In this document: in pieces, positions 7,254 through 14,260 of the stretch
Position numbering within the stretch: position 1 is the first letter of the stretch
Layout of the letters: every line of letters begins with the position of its first letter
Source: an uncultured Chitinophagaceae bacterium
Lineage (GTDB): Bacteria; Bacteroidota; Bacteroidia; Chitinophagales; Chitinophagaceae
DNA length: 15,720 nucleotides
Reading direction: 5' to 3'
Assembly (NCBI GenBank): GCA_903832075.1
Contig: CAILAF010000011.1
Location: 1 to 15,720, forward strand
Made by a program: the position numbers and the translations under genes
The notes under the pieces: model-generated
Database searches by the model: none
What the model was told of the DNA's origin: nothing
What the model saw: the letters and a program-made list of their open reading frames with translations, nothing else

Positions 7254-7345
7254 AACAAACAACACACTTCAAAGTATTTACCACTTTTTAAAAGAAAAGG
7301 TAAAGTTGCAGCGAGAAAGATAATTGATGGCAAATACTGTTAGTG

Positions 7346-7383
7346 TTAAACTCCGTCTCAGTTTTTTCTAAGACGGAGTTTAA
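7346..7383. terminator. 13-bp hairpin between the bS22-like gene and rng
   Basis: TTAAACTCCGTCT (7346-7358) and AGACGGAGTTTAA (7371-7383) pair perfectly around a 12-base loop. It follows the small ribosomal-type gene (stop at 7400) and precedes rng, so it could end or attenuate the leftward transcript. However, the best T-rich tail (TATTTTTTAT) is on the plus strand, where no gene leads into it; on the minus strand only GTTTAA follows. Confidence 0.6.
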
Positions 7384-7399
7384 TATTTTTTATAAAGAA

Positions 7400-7495
7400 C
7401 TATTTGTTCTTTTTCTTATGACGATTTTTACGTAAACGTTTTTTACGTTTATGCGTAGCAATCTTATGACGTTTTCTTTTCTTACCACAAGGCAT
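7400..7495 (-). CDS. 31-aa basic protein, bS22/AURKAIP1-COX24-like
   Basis: A 31-codon gene from ATG 7495 to TAG 7400. The product starts MPCGKKRKRHKIATHKRKKR and ends with another run of Lys, Arg, His and Asn; over half its residues are basic. This matches the small AURKAIP1/COX24-domain family (PF08213), which includes mycobacterial ribosomal protein bS22 and mitoribosomal AURKAIP1, so binding to the small ribosomal subunit is the likely role (inference). From memory very similar peptides recur across Bacteroidota. It lies 34 bases downstream of the TPR gene in the same direction, followed by a perfect 13-bp hairpin. With Cys3 as its only cysteine it is not a zinc ribbon. Its strong composition and position among conserved genes argue that it is real despite its size. 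Confidence 0.85.
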   Translation of the reverse strand: MPCGKKRKRHKIATHKRKKRLRKNRHKKKNK

Positions 7496-7529
7496 ACTCG
7501 GTCAAATTTTAATTAGTTAAAAAATAATT

Positions 7530-8375
7530 TTATTTTAATTCATTGATACGTTTATCAATATCTCTTTGAATTTGCTCGTTGTTGATCAATTTTTTTGCTT
7601 CACTATACCATTTTATTGCATTGCTTTTATCTCCCTTCAAATCATAACACTCGGCCAATTGAAAAATTGCATCTAAGTTCTTTGATTGCTTTTGAACGAT
7701 GATGTTAAATCGTTCGATGGCTTTATCATATTGTCCACTTTTTTTACCGCCCAACCCCAATACCAACTGTGCATATAGGTTGTCAGGATTTTTTTCAGCT
7801 ATCTCTCTAACTGGTAAAATGCCTTCCATCGGATTACCACCAATATTACCTAACATCATGCAAGCCCCTAATCCTATTTTAGTAGAATCATTATTGGGAT
7901 TTATTTGTAAAGCTTTATCTAAAAGATCTTTTGCACTGCTTGCTAACCAATTTTGCATAACCGGATTGGCTTCTGTTAAGAGGTTATCTACAAACAGTTG
8001 GGCGGCAAAAGTGAGGGTTTTTTCCGAATTTTCCAATTTAGATGCTTCGGCAGTATAATAGGCATATGGTTCAAAGACATGTGCTGAATCTTTCCAGAAA
8101 TTAGCTAACTGATAATAGACTTTAATTTTTTGTTCTTTTACATCACCTCTTATTACACTATTTTCTAATCCTGTTAGTCGTTCATTTTGAGCAGAACTAA
8201 TTTTTTGTTTAGCTTTTGCAAGAATATCATTGAACTCAAGTTTTGAAGGAGTTTCAGTTTGGGAAGCTGCTTGATTTGATTCTGTTTTTTTAGGAAGAAC
8301 TGTTTTTCCAAAGAAAAATAATAAAACTAATGCTACTAATGCAGCGCTAACTAAAATAAACTGTTGTCGTTTCAC
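7530..8375 (-). CDS. membrane-anchored tetratricopeptide-repeat protein
   Basis: A 281-aa protein of unknown specific role. Residues 7-23 form one transmembrane segment after a short basic start (MKRQQF), followed by a Ser/Thr/Gln-rich linker and an all-helical region; TPR-type units are clearest at about 150-275 (for example NPDNLYAQLVLGLGGKKSGQYDKAIERF and the unit after it). Topology suggests an inner-membrane anchor with the TPR domain outside the cytoplasm, or a signal-anchor (inference). The start is GTG 8375; a TAA stop immediately precedes it in frame. It begins 22 bases after the HU stop codon and is followed at 34 bases by the bS22-like gene, so it is very likely co-transcribed with both. 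TPR domains bind proteins or peptides; no partner is visible in the sequence. Confidence 0.85.
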   Translation of the reverse strand: MKRQQFILVSAALVALVLLFFFGKTVLPKKTESNQAASQTETPSKLEFNDILAKAKQKISSAQNERLTGLENSVIRGDVKEQKIKVYYQLANFWKDSAHVFEPYAYYTAEASKLENSEKTLTFAAQLFVDNLLTEANPVMQNWLASSAKDLLDKALQINPNNDSTKIGLGACMMLGNIGGNPMEGILPVREIAEKNPDNLYAQLVLGLGGKKSGQYDKAIERFNIIVQKQSKNLDAIFQLAECYDLKGDKSNAIKWYSEAKKLINNEQIQRDIDKRINELK

Positions 8376-8397
8376 TTAAACTTAATTTGAAGCAAAG

Positions 8398-8688
8398 TTA
8401 GTCTGTGCTGCGTTTGCTTTTCACATCTATCATAAATTCTTTTGCCGGCTTAAAAGCAGGAATATAATGTTCTGGAATTTCAACGGCAGTATTCTTTTTA
8501 ATATTACGTCCAATTTTTGCTGCCCTTTTTTTTGTAATGAAACTTCCAAAGCCTCTTATATAAATATTATTTCCGCCTGCAAGGCTTTCTTTTACTTCTT
8601 TAAACATAGTTTCTAATGTTACCAAAACATCTACTTTAGGTATTCCTGTTTTATCGGAGATGTTGTTAATGAGATCAGATTTTCTCAT
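8398..8688 (-). CDS. HU/IHF-family DNA-bending protein
   Basis: A 96-aa nucleoid protein of the HU/IHF family, forming dimers that bend DNA. The N-terminal helical dimer half (1-45) is followed by the signature GFGSFITKKRAAKIGRN (46-62) and the arm and closing strand IPEHYIPAFKPAKEF (71-85). The tip residue that intercalates into DNA in HU and IHF is normally Pro in a GRNP context; here it is Ile63 (GRNIKKNT). I recall the same change in other Bacteroidota copies that sit next to mutY, so it looks like a subfamily trait, not a mutation. ATG 8688 is the family start. It heads the HU-TPR-bS22-like-rng cluster, divergent from mutY, with a consensus-type -7 box about 40 bases upstream. Confidence 0.95.
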   Translation of the reverse strand: MRKSDLINNISDKTGIPKVDVLVTLETMFKEVKESLAGGNNIYIRGFGSFITKKRAAKIGRNIKKNTAVEIPEHYIPAFKPAKEFMIDVKSKRSTD

Positions 8689-8728
8689 AAAATGATTGTT
8701 TTAGTTGGTTTGTTATATTAAAGTAAAA

Positions 8729-8736
8729 CAAAACTA
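8729..8736 (-). promoter_or_regulatory. -7 box of the HU operon promoter
   Basis: On the minus strand TAGTTTTG matches the Bacteroidota sigma-70-type -7 consensus TAnnTTTG at every fixed position. It would start transcription roughly 35 bases before the HU start codon. No clear TTG appears at the usual -33 distance. A TTGCA-tt-TGCAA inverted repeat (8738-8749) abuts it upstream. Confidence 0.45.
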
Positions 8737-8737
8737 T

Positions 8738-8749
8738 TTGCATTTGCAA
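8738..8749. promoter_or_regulatory. TTGCA-TT-TGCAA inverted repeat beside the HU -7 box
   Basis: Two 5-base half-sites in perfect inversion, separated by two bases, lie one base upstream of the predicted -7 box. That is a place where a bound regulator would interfere with or contact polymerase. The site is short enough to be chance in AT-rich DNA. Confidence 0.3.
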
Positions 8750-8902
8750 GAAAAATAGAAAAAATATTACAGACGTTAATGACTGATAAATAGATATTAT
8801 TTGAAATAGTTTTTTATAATTCATTATATGTATTGATAATTCTTGTTGTTTCTTAAAAACTAATTATGTTGCTGTTTGATATTTGAATATTTTACACATA
8901 CG

Positions 8903-9979
8903 ATGAAAAAAGAAAAATTTACTCAATCATTAATGCAATGGCATTTGCAAACCAACAATAGAATTATGCCATGGAAAGGAGAAAAAGATCCATACAAAAT
9001 TTGGCTGAGTGAAATAATTTTGCAACAAACAAGAGTAGAACAAGGATGGAGTTATTATGAAAAATTTATTCAACAATATCCAACAATCCAGCAATTAGCC
9101 AAAGCAAAAGATGAACAAGTATTTAAATTATGGGAAGGATTAGGTTATTATAATCGTTGTAAAAACTTGTTATTCACGGCGAGATTGATTACTAATAAAT
9201 ATAAAGGGAAGTTTCCAAATCAATATGATACAATTATTTCTTTAAAAGGAATTGGCCCATATACAGCTGCTGCCATTGCTTCTTTCGCTTATAATTTACC
9301 TTATGCTGTTGTTGACGGAAATGTATTTCGTGTTTTGTCAAGATTTTTTGGAATCGATACTGCAATTGATAGTGCCAAAGGAAAAAATGAATTCAGCATT
9401 TTAGCAAACGATGTATTAGATAAAAAAAATTCAGGATTATACAATCAGGCTATCATGGATTTTGGTGCAACTGTTTGTAAACCTATGTTACCAACTTGCA
9501 GTCATTGTCCTTTGAAAAAAAATTGTATTGCTTTCAAAACAGGTAAAGTGAATCATTTGCCTGTAAAAGAAAAAGTATTACAAAAGAAAAATAGATGGCT
9601 TTATTATTTTTTATTTGAGCACAATAATTCCATACTTGTAAATAAAAGAAGTGCAAAAGATATTTGGGAAAATTTATTTGAGTTTTATTTTTTGGAAACA
9701 GATGCACAACAAAAATGGAATAATCATTACATTAATGATTGGATGAAACAACAATTAGGAATTAAGAAAGCCAATATCATTCATATCTCAGAAATATTTT
9801 CACAGCAATTAACACATCAAAATATTAAAGGGCAATTCATCAAAATAAAATTATCAATTATTCCTTCTGCTTTAAAACATTATCAATGGATGGATAAAAG
9901 GAGTATAAAAAAATTAGCATTCCCTAAATTCATCAATCAATATTTAGAACAATCTTATTTGCAATCAAACTTATTTTAG
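8903..9979 (+). CDS. mutY: A/G-specific adenine glycosylase MutY
   Basis: A 358-aa MutY, which removes adenine mispaired with 8-oxoguanine. Residue numbering coincides with E. coli MutY: Glu37 (SEIILQQTRV), Asp138 (VVDGNV) and the 4Fe-4S ligands Cys192, 199, 202 and 208. The helix-hairpin-helix is LKGIGPYTAAA (114-124). A NUDIX-like C-terminal domain for 8-oxoguanine recognition covers about 225-358. I choose ATG 8903; a TTG at 8876 would add nine residues before the usual start. TTG (8843-8845) spaced 19 bases from TATGTTG (8865-8871) is a weak promoter candidate. It is divergent from HU across 214 bases and convergent with the downstream membrane-protein gene, with 7 bases between the stop codons, so each transcript must end inside the other gene. 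Confidence 0.97.
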   Translation: MKKEKFTQSLMQWHLQTNNRIMPWKGEKDPYKIWLSEIILQQTRVEQGWSYYEKFIQQYPTIQQLAKAKDEQVFKLWEGLGYYNRCKNLLFTARLITNKYKGKFPNQYDTIISLKGIGPYTAAAIASFAYNLPYAVVDGNVFRVLSRFFGIDTAIDSAKGKNEFSILANDVLDKKNSGLYNQAIMDFGATVCKPMLPTCSHCPLKKNCIAFKTGKVNHLPVKEKVLQKKNRWLYYFLFEHNNSILVNKRSAKDIWENLFEFYFLETDAQQKWNNHYINDWMKQQLGIKKANIIHISEIFSQQLTHQNIKGQFIKIKLSIIPSALKHYQWMDKRSIKKLAFPKFINQYLEQSYLQSNLF

Positions 9980-9986
9980 AAAGAAA

Positions 9987-10346
9987 TTAATTGCGTTGAT
10001 CAGTCTGACTGTTAATCAATCCTTCAATCAATGAAGTAACAAATGAAACAATAATGCTGAATAATAATGCAGAGAACCATCCGCTTACATGAAAGCCGGG
10101 AACCAGATATGATGCCCATTTGATGATGAGAACATTAATCACTAATAAAAATAAACCAAGCGTTAAAATAGTAATTGGAATGGTAAGAATAATTAAAACA
10201 GGTTTAATAAAACTATTTAACAAGCCTAACACAATTGCAACCATAATTGCTGTTGAAGTACTGTCTATCGTTACGCCACTTAAAATAAATGAAGCAATTA
10301 AAACTGCAACTGAAGTGATTAATGCTTTAGAAATAAATTTTATCAT
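9987..10346 (-). CDS. small four-helix membrane protein, 'phage holin family' (PF04020)
   Basis: A 119-aa integral membrane protein with four hydrophobic segments at about 8-24, 32-46, 48-76 and 88-108, and the family motifs LGLLNSFIKPVLIILTIPITILTLGLF split across helices two and three. Despite the database name (mycobacterial 4-TM phage holin, superfamily IV), such proteins are widespread chromosomal genes unconnected to phages, and no phage gene is nearby. Function is unknown. ATG 10346 is nine bases downstream of the M16 partner gene, so it is very likely the last gene of the aspartyl protease-M16 operon. A membrane role alongside envelope proteases is possible but is inference only. Confidence 0.85.
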   Translation of the reverse strand: MIKFISKALITSVAVLIASFILSGVTIDSTSTAIMVAIVLGLLNSFIKPVLIILTIPITILTLGLFLLVINVLIIKWASYLVPGFHVSGWFSALLFSIIVSFVTSLIEGLINSQTDQRN

Positions 10347-10355
10347 ACATATATT

Positions 10356-11636
10356 TTAAACCACTACAAGTTCGTAAAACTCTTCGGGATTTAAATATTT
10401 TTTTGCCAAGAATTGTAATTCTTCTGCAGTAACCGTTCTGATGGTATTTAAACTGGCATAAAAATAATCTTCGGTTAAATTATTTAAGATATAAGTTTTC
10501 CATCTTGCAATAATTTGAAACGGCCCGTCTAAATCTCCTAATATACTTCCCATCATATAATTGCGAACCAAACTTAATTCTTCATCATCCACCAATTCAT
10601 CTTGTAATCTTCTCATTTCTTTATAAGTTTCCTCAATGGTTGCATCGCAAACATCACGTCCTGCTTCGGTTGCAATCATCCAGCAACTTTCATGAATATG
10701 ATTTTGAAAATAAGAATGAATGCCATAAGTATAACCTTTGTCTTCACGAATATTACTCATTAATCTTGAACTGAAATAACCACCAAAAATATTATTCAGC
10801 ACTTGTACTTTTTGAAAATCGGGATGATGCCGATTGAAAAAAGTTTTTGCTAAACGAATAGCACCTTGCACCCCATTAACATCGTTAATGATGTTATATT
10901 TTTTTTGTTCTGCAGGTGATGAAATAAATTCTTTTGAATGTAATGAAGATGTATTGAACGGCAGCTTTCCAAGAACATTATTAAGTTGTTGTTCAATATT
11001 GTCAGGCAATTTTCCTGCAACAAAAATTTTACAATTGCCGTTGGTATAATATTGATGATAAAATTTTTCTAACTCTTGTTTTTGTAATGCATCATAATCT
11101 AAAGTAGAAGTGTAACGGCCATAAGGATGATGAAATCCATATACATATTCATCAATTAAACGATTGGCAACAAAATCGCATTTCTTTAAATTTACTTCTA
11201 ATCTTTGTTTTTGATTTTGTTTATAAATATTTAATTCTTCTTCCGGAAACACAGACTCAGTCAATATCTCAGCCACTACCGGCAATAAGTGATGCAAATG
11301 TTTACATAAAGTGTGTAAAGTAACGGTTGCTGTTTCGCTGTAACAATTTCTGTTCAAATAAGCACCGTACATTTCAAAATGTTCATTCAGTGCAAATGAA
11401 GTTTTATTTTTAGTTCCGTTCTTCAATAGAAAATTAGTGGTAGCAGCAACTATATTTTTTTCTTCAAACCAATTACCCGCATCAAAAACTAATTCAATCA
11501 TAATTACATCTTGTGCACCTGCATTAATGCTATACACCGGCACACCATTATCCAAAGTAAAATGCCGATATGGTTTTAATTGTAAATCAAAATCAACGGC
11601 ATCAATTATTTTCGGTTCTATCGTTCTGTTCAACAT
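10356..11636 (-). CDS. M16 family peptidase-like subunit, catalytically inactive
   Basis: A 426-aa M16 (pitrilysin/mitochondrial processing peptidase) fold protein without the zinc site. The position of the HxxEH motif reads ATTNF (65-69), so both histidines and the glutamate are replaced by Ala65, Phe69 and Asn68. The C-terminal half keeps the family's substrate-binding Arg/Tyr pair, Arg297 and Tyr304 (IREDKGYTYGIHS). This split is known from two-chain M16 enzymes, where one chain supplies zinc catalysis and the other supplies Arg/Tyr, as in Sphingomonas and in mitochondrial processing peptidase. It lies three bases after the catalytic M16 gene in the same direction, which supports a heterodimer. 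No signal peptide is seen, so a cytoplasmic or uncleaved location is suggested. ATG 11636 is the first in frame. Confidence 0.93.
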   Translation of the reverse strand: MLNRTIEPKIIDAVDFDLQLKPYRHFTLDNGVPVYSINAGAQDVIMIELVFDAGNWFEEKNIVAATTNFLLKNGTKNKTSFALNEHFEMYGAYLNRNCYSETATVTLHTLCKHLHHLLPVVAEILTESVFPEEELNIYKQNQKQRLEVNLKKCDFVANRLIDEYVYGFHHPYGRYTSTLDYDALQKQELEKFYHQYYTNGNCKIFVAGKLPDNIEQQLNNVLGKLPFNTSSLHSKEFISSPAEQKKYNIINDVNGVQGAIRLAKTFFNRHHPDFQKVQVLNNIFGGYFSSRLMSNIREDKGYTYGIHSYFQNHIHESCWMIATEAGRDVCDATIEETYKEMRRLQDELVDDEELSLVRNYMMGSILGDLDGPFQIIARWKTYILNNLTEDYFYASLNTIRTVTAEELQFLAKKYLNPEEFYELVVV

Positions 11637-11639
11637 TAA

Positions 11640-12878
11640 TTAATTTTTACTGTAGTAATGAAGTGTATTGCTGTTGTTCTCATCAAACAATTGCTGACTA
11701 TAATTTTTTATATCATCAATTGTGATGGCATGATATTTTTCCAATTCGGTATTCATCAAATTTGCATCGCCCAATAATTCATAAAGGGCCAAACTGTTTG
11801 CGCGATTCATCACACTCATATCTTCAAATGCAATTACACTTTCTGTTTTATTTTTTATTTTTTGTAATTCAATATCGCTGATAAAAGTCGTTTTTATTTT
11901 TTCAATTTCTTCTTGCACTGCATCTTCGGCATCTTTCATTTTAATTCCTTTCACTAATTTTCCTTCAATGGCTAATAAACCCGGTTCAACTGTTCCAAAA
12001 TGATGACAATCTAATGAAGAGAACATTTGTTTTTCTTTTATCAAAGATTGATATAGCCTTGAAGATGCGCCACCACCAAGTATTTCAGCGATCAATTCAG
12101 TAATATAATATTCTTTATCCAATCTACCCGGCATATGCCATGTTTTCATAAATGCATCTAAAGGAACATCAGCAGTTACATCTAAAATAGTTGCTTTTTG
12201 TTGTTTAGGTTCTTGCGGTAAATTGCGATTATATTTTTCTCCCATCGGAATATCACCAAACCATTTTTCTACTAATACTTTTATATTTTCTGTATTTACT
12301 TTTCCTGCAACTACTATAATTGCATTGATAGGGCGATAATGTTTGAAAAAAAAATTTTTTACATCGGTGATGTTTGCATTTTCAACATGACTTAATTCTT
12401 TACCAATTGTCATCCAACGATATGGATGTTTTGTATAAGCCAAGGCTCTCATCTTATGCCACATATCGCCATAAGGTTTATTGATATAATGTTCTTTAAA
12501 TTCTTCGCAAACAACTTTGCGTTGAACTTCTAAACTTTTTTCGCTGAAAGCTAAACTCAACATTCTATCACTTTCCAACCAAAAAGCAGTTTCAATATTT
12601 TCTGCAGGCAATTGACAATAAAAATTGGTAATATCATTTGTTGTGTAAGCATTATTTTCTCCACCGGCTTTTTGCAATGGCTCATCATAATCCGGAATAT
12701 TGATACTTCCTCCAAACATTAAATGTTCGAATAAATGCGCAAAGCCAGTTTTATTTTCATCTTCATCTCTCGAACCAACGTCATACATTACATTCACAAC
12801 AGCCATTGGCGTAGAATGATCTTCATGAACTAAAACGCGCAATCCATTATTTAAAACAAAGCGATTAAATTGAATCAT
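11640..12878 (-). CDS. M16 family zinc metallopeptidase, catalytic subunit
   Basis: A 412-aa M16 peptidase with an intact zinc site: HLFEH (48-52; His48, Glu51, His52) and the downstream acidic ligand at Glu125 (CEEF), 77 residues on, as in pitrilysin. Flanking GFAHLFEHLMFGGS is the family signature. It presumably degrades or clips short peptides in a clam-shell chamber formed with the inactive subunit encoded three bases downstream. I start at ATG 12878 (MIQFNRFVLNNGLRVLVHED), matching the usual family N-terminus; a TTG at 12947 would add a 23-residue hydrophobic extension that I regard as untranslated. It follows the aspartyl protease gene by 78 bases, in which a 7-bp hairpin (12904-12910/12923-12929) might attenuate transcription. 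Confidence 0.95.
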   Translation of the reverse strand: MIQFNRFVLNNGLRVLVHEDHSTPMAVVNVMYDVGSRDEDENKTGFAHLFEHLMFGGSINIPDYDEPLQKAGGENNAYTTNDITNFYCQLPAENIETAFWLESDRMLSLAFSEKSLEVQRKVVCEEFKEHYINKPYGDMWHKMRALAYTKHPYRWMTIGKELSHVENANITDVKNFFFKHYRPINAIIVVAGKVNTENIKVLVEKWFGDIPMGEKYNRNLPQEPKQQKATILDVTADVPLDAFMKTWHMPGRLDKEYYITELIAEILGGGASSRLYQSLIKEKQMFSSLDCHHFGTVEPGLLAIEGKLVKGIKMKDAEDAVQEEIEKIKTTFISDIELQKIKNKTESVIAFEDMSVMNRANSLALYELLGDANLMNTELEKYHAITIDDIKNYSQQLFDENNSNTLHYYSKN

Positions 12879-12903
12879 AATTATTAAAGTAAGATGCAAA
12901 ATA

Positions 12904-12929
12904 GCAACAAAAAAATGATTGGTTGTTGC
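12904..12929 (-). terminator. weak hairpin between aspartyl protease and M16 genes
   Basis: GCAACAA (12904-12910) and TTGTTGC (12923-12929) pair perfectly around 12 bases. On the minus strand TATTTTGC follows, giving only a short T-run. It may be a partial terminator or attenuator after the aspartyl protease gene, or chance. Confidence 0.3.
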
Positions 12930-12956
12930 GAGAAGGTTAAAACACAAAAAGAAATA

Positions 12957-14159
12957 TTATTTTTTCTTTGTAATATCTCTAATATTCAAATATAAAATTA
13001 TTGGTTTATTGTCTCTTTGCACTACAACTTTTACTTTTGAATAAGCATTTTGTAATGCAGTTTTGAATGTCTGAATATTTTTAGTAAAAACATTTGCAAT
13101 AGCAAGAATGACATCGCCACTCTTAAATCCGGCTTTATCGCCGGGCGAATCTTTTATAATATCTACTACAGTTATATTGCCATTCACTAAATAGATTCCC
13201 AAACCGGTATATGAGTAATCGAAATTATCAATGAAATGAGAGTTAGGTTTTAAATGAATAGTTTGTTCGGGATAATTTAATACAACATTAAATCTGCGAA
13301 GAATATCATTGCCAATTAATCCGCCCATTGAAGGATAAGAAGTAACATTATAATCATCTTCAAAAATATAAACAGGAACTTTTTTAAAATGGTAGGGCCC
13401 AATATTTATTTCATTGATAACCGTTATGTCCATTAACTTTTTACCACCCAATCCTTCTGTTTGTGTTGGGAAATACCGATGATGTTTATTTAAAAAATTA
13501 CTGTCTTCCACAAAATCTTTCGATAATAAAGCATTTAATCCTGCACCGGTATCAAAAATAAATCGGGTACTAATATTTGTTTCATCTTTTACTGTTGCCC
13601 GTGGCAATGGCATCGTTGTAAAACTAGGATGAATAAGATATCCACCTCGTGGATATTTAAAATTGCCGGGTGTAAAAATGGCTAACTCTAAACTATCATA
13701 ATCAATGCGAACAATATATCTTCTTAAAAAACTAAATCCAATGATACCATCAATTTTAACGCCATACACACTGGTCAGTAAATCATAATCATTAATATGA
13801 AAATCAAGACTGTCGACTTTTAATCCAGGTAATTTTAATGAATGATGATAACTGAAATCAACATTTTTCATTCCGGCAATACCACGAATAGTTTTATCGC
13901 TTTTTTCTTTTTTAATATGAAACTCTTCAACGGTTGATGAATCTAAAGAGATACCACCGCTACCGGTATCAAAAACAAAATTTAAAGTATCCGAAATATT
14001 ATCAAGCAATCCTTTCACTATAATTATGCCGCCTGTTAATTGTGTAAAATGAAATTTTGTGATAAGTTTCGCCGGTGGCGTTGCAAATATTTCTTGCGAC
14101 AATGTTGTATCTGGGCAACAAAGTACAATCCACAATAATGCGATGGCAAAACGTTTCAT
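12957..14159 (-). CDS. exported retropepsin-like aspartyl protease with PDZ domain
   Basis: A 400-aa protein with a signal peptide (MKRFAIALLWIVLCC, likely cut near Ser21-Gln22), two retropepsin-like lobes and a C-terminal PDZ domain. The catalytic motifs are DTGSGG (64-69) and DTGAGL (203-208), each followed by the hydrophobic GxxG element, DGIIGFSFL (137-145) and GGLIGNDIL (279-287). The two lobes could form one active site in a single chain, as retropepsin dimers do with two (inference). The PDZ domain (about 316-397: SPGDKAGFKSGDVILAI) likely recruits substrate C-termini. Function is probably proteolysis in the periplasm or at the envelope; the substrate is unknown. ATG 14159 is preferred because it places the hydrophobic core right after MKR; ATG 14201 adds 14 residues. 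It heads the M16/membrane-protein gene group and is divergent from mqnC. Confidence 0.9.
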   Translation of the reverse strand: MKRFAIALLWIVLCCPDTTLSQEIFATPPAKLITKFHFTQLTGGIIIVKGLLDNISDTLNFVFDTGSGGISLDSSTVEEFHIKKEKSDKTIRGIAGMKNVDFSYHHSLKLPGLKVDSLDFHINDYDLLTSVYGVKIDGIIGFSFLRRYIVRIDYDSLELAIFTPGNFKYPRGGYLIHPSFTTMPLPRATVKDETNISTRFIFDTGAGLNALLSKDFVEDSNFLNKHHRYFPTQTEGLGGKKLMDITVINEINIGPYHFKKVPVYIFEDDYNVTSYPSMGGLIGNDILRRFNVVLNYPEQTIHLKPNSHFIDNFDYSYTGLGIYLVNGNITVVDIIKDSPGDKAGFKSGDVILAIANVFTKNIQTFKTALQNAYSKVKVVVQRDNKPIILYLNIRDITKKK

Positions 14160-14225
14160 GATGCGAGAAGTTACTTTATTATTGAAAGTACGACTAAACA
14201 TTTTATATTATCAACTGCATTGTAT

Positions 14226-14233
14226 TATTTTTG
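14226..14233 (+). promoter_or_regulatory. -7 box of the mqnC promoter
   Basis: TATTTTTG matches the Bacteroidota TAnnTTTG -7 consensus at every fixed position and would start the mRNA about 20 bases before the mqnC ATG, just upstream of its Shine-Dalgarno. No good -33 TTG is seen at the usual spacing. Confidence 0.45.
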
Positions 14234-14247
14234 ATTTCCATTTTAAA

Positions 14248-14255
14248 AGAAGGAG
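14248..14255 (+). promoter_or_regulatory. strong Shine-Dalgarno of mqnC (AGAAGGAG)
   Basis: AGAAGGAG ends five bases before ATG 14261, close to ideal pairing with 16S rRNA. It fixes the start at 14261, not at the TTG at 14231. Other genes in the window lack such a site, as expected for Bacteroidota, which makes this one unusual. Confidence 0.75.
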
Positions 14256-14260
14256 TAAAA

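Noticed and set aside
8876..8902. TTG start giving MutY nine extra residues
   Set aside because: ATG 8903 makes the residue numbering match E. coli MutY exactly and no initiation signal favours the TTG.
9987..10346. 'Phage holin' gene as evidence of a prophage
   Set aside because: The family is a common chromosomal membrane-protein family, it sits nine bases from a protease gene, and no integrase, capsid, lysin or attachment site is near.
12879..12947. TTG-started 23-residue hydrophobic extension of the catalytic M16 protein
   Set aside because: ATG 12878 gives the usual family N-terminus; the extension overlaps a hairpin and looks like leader DNA.
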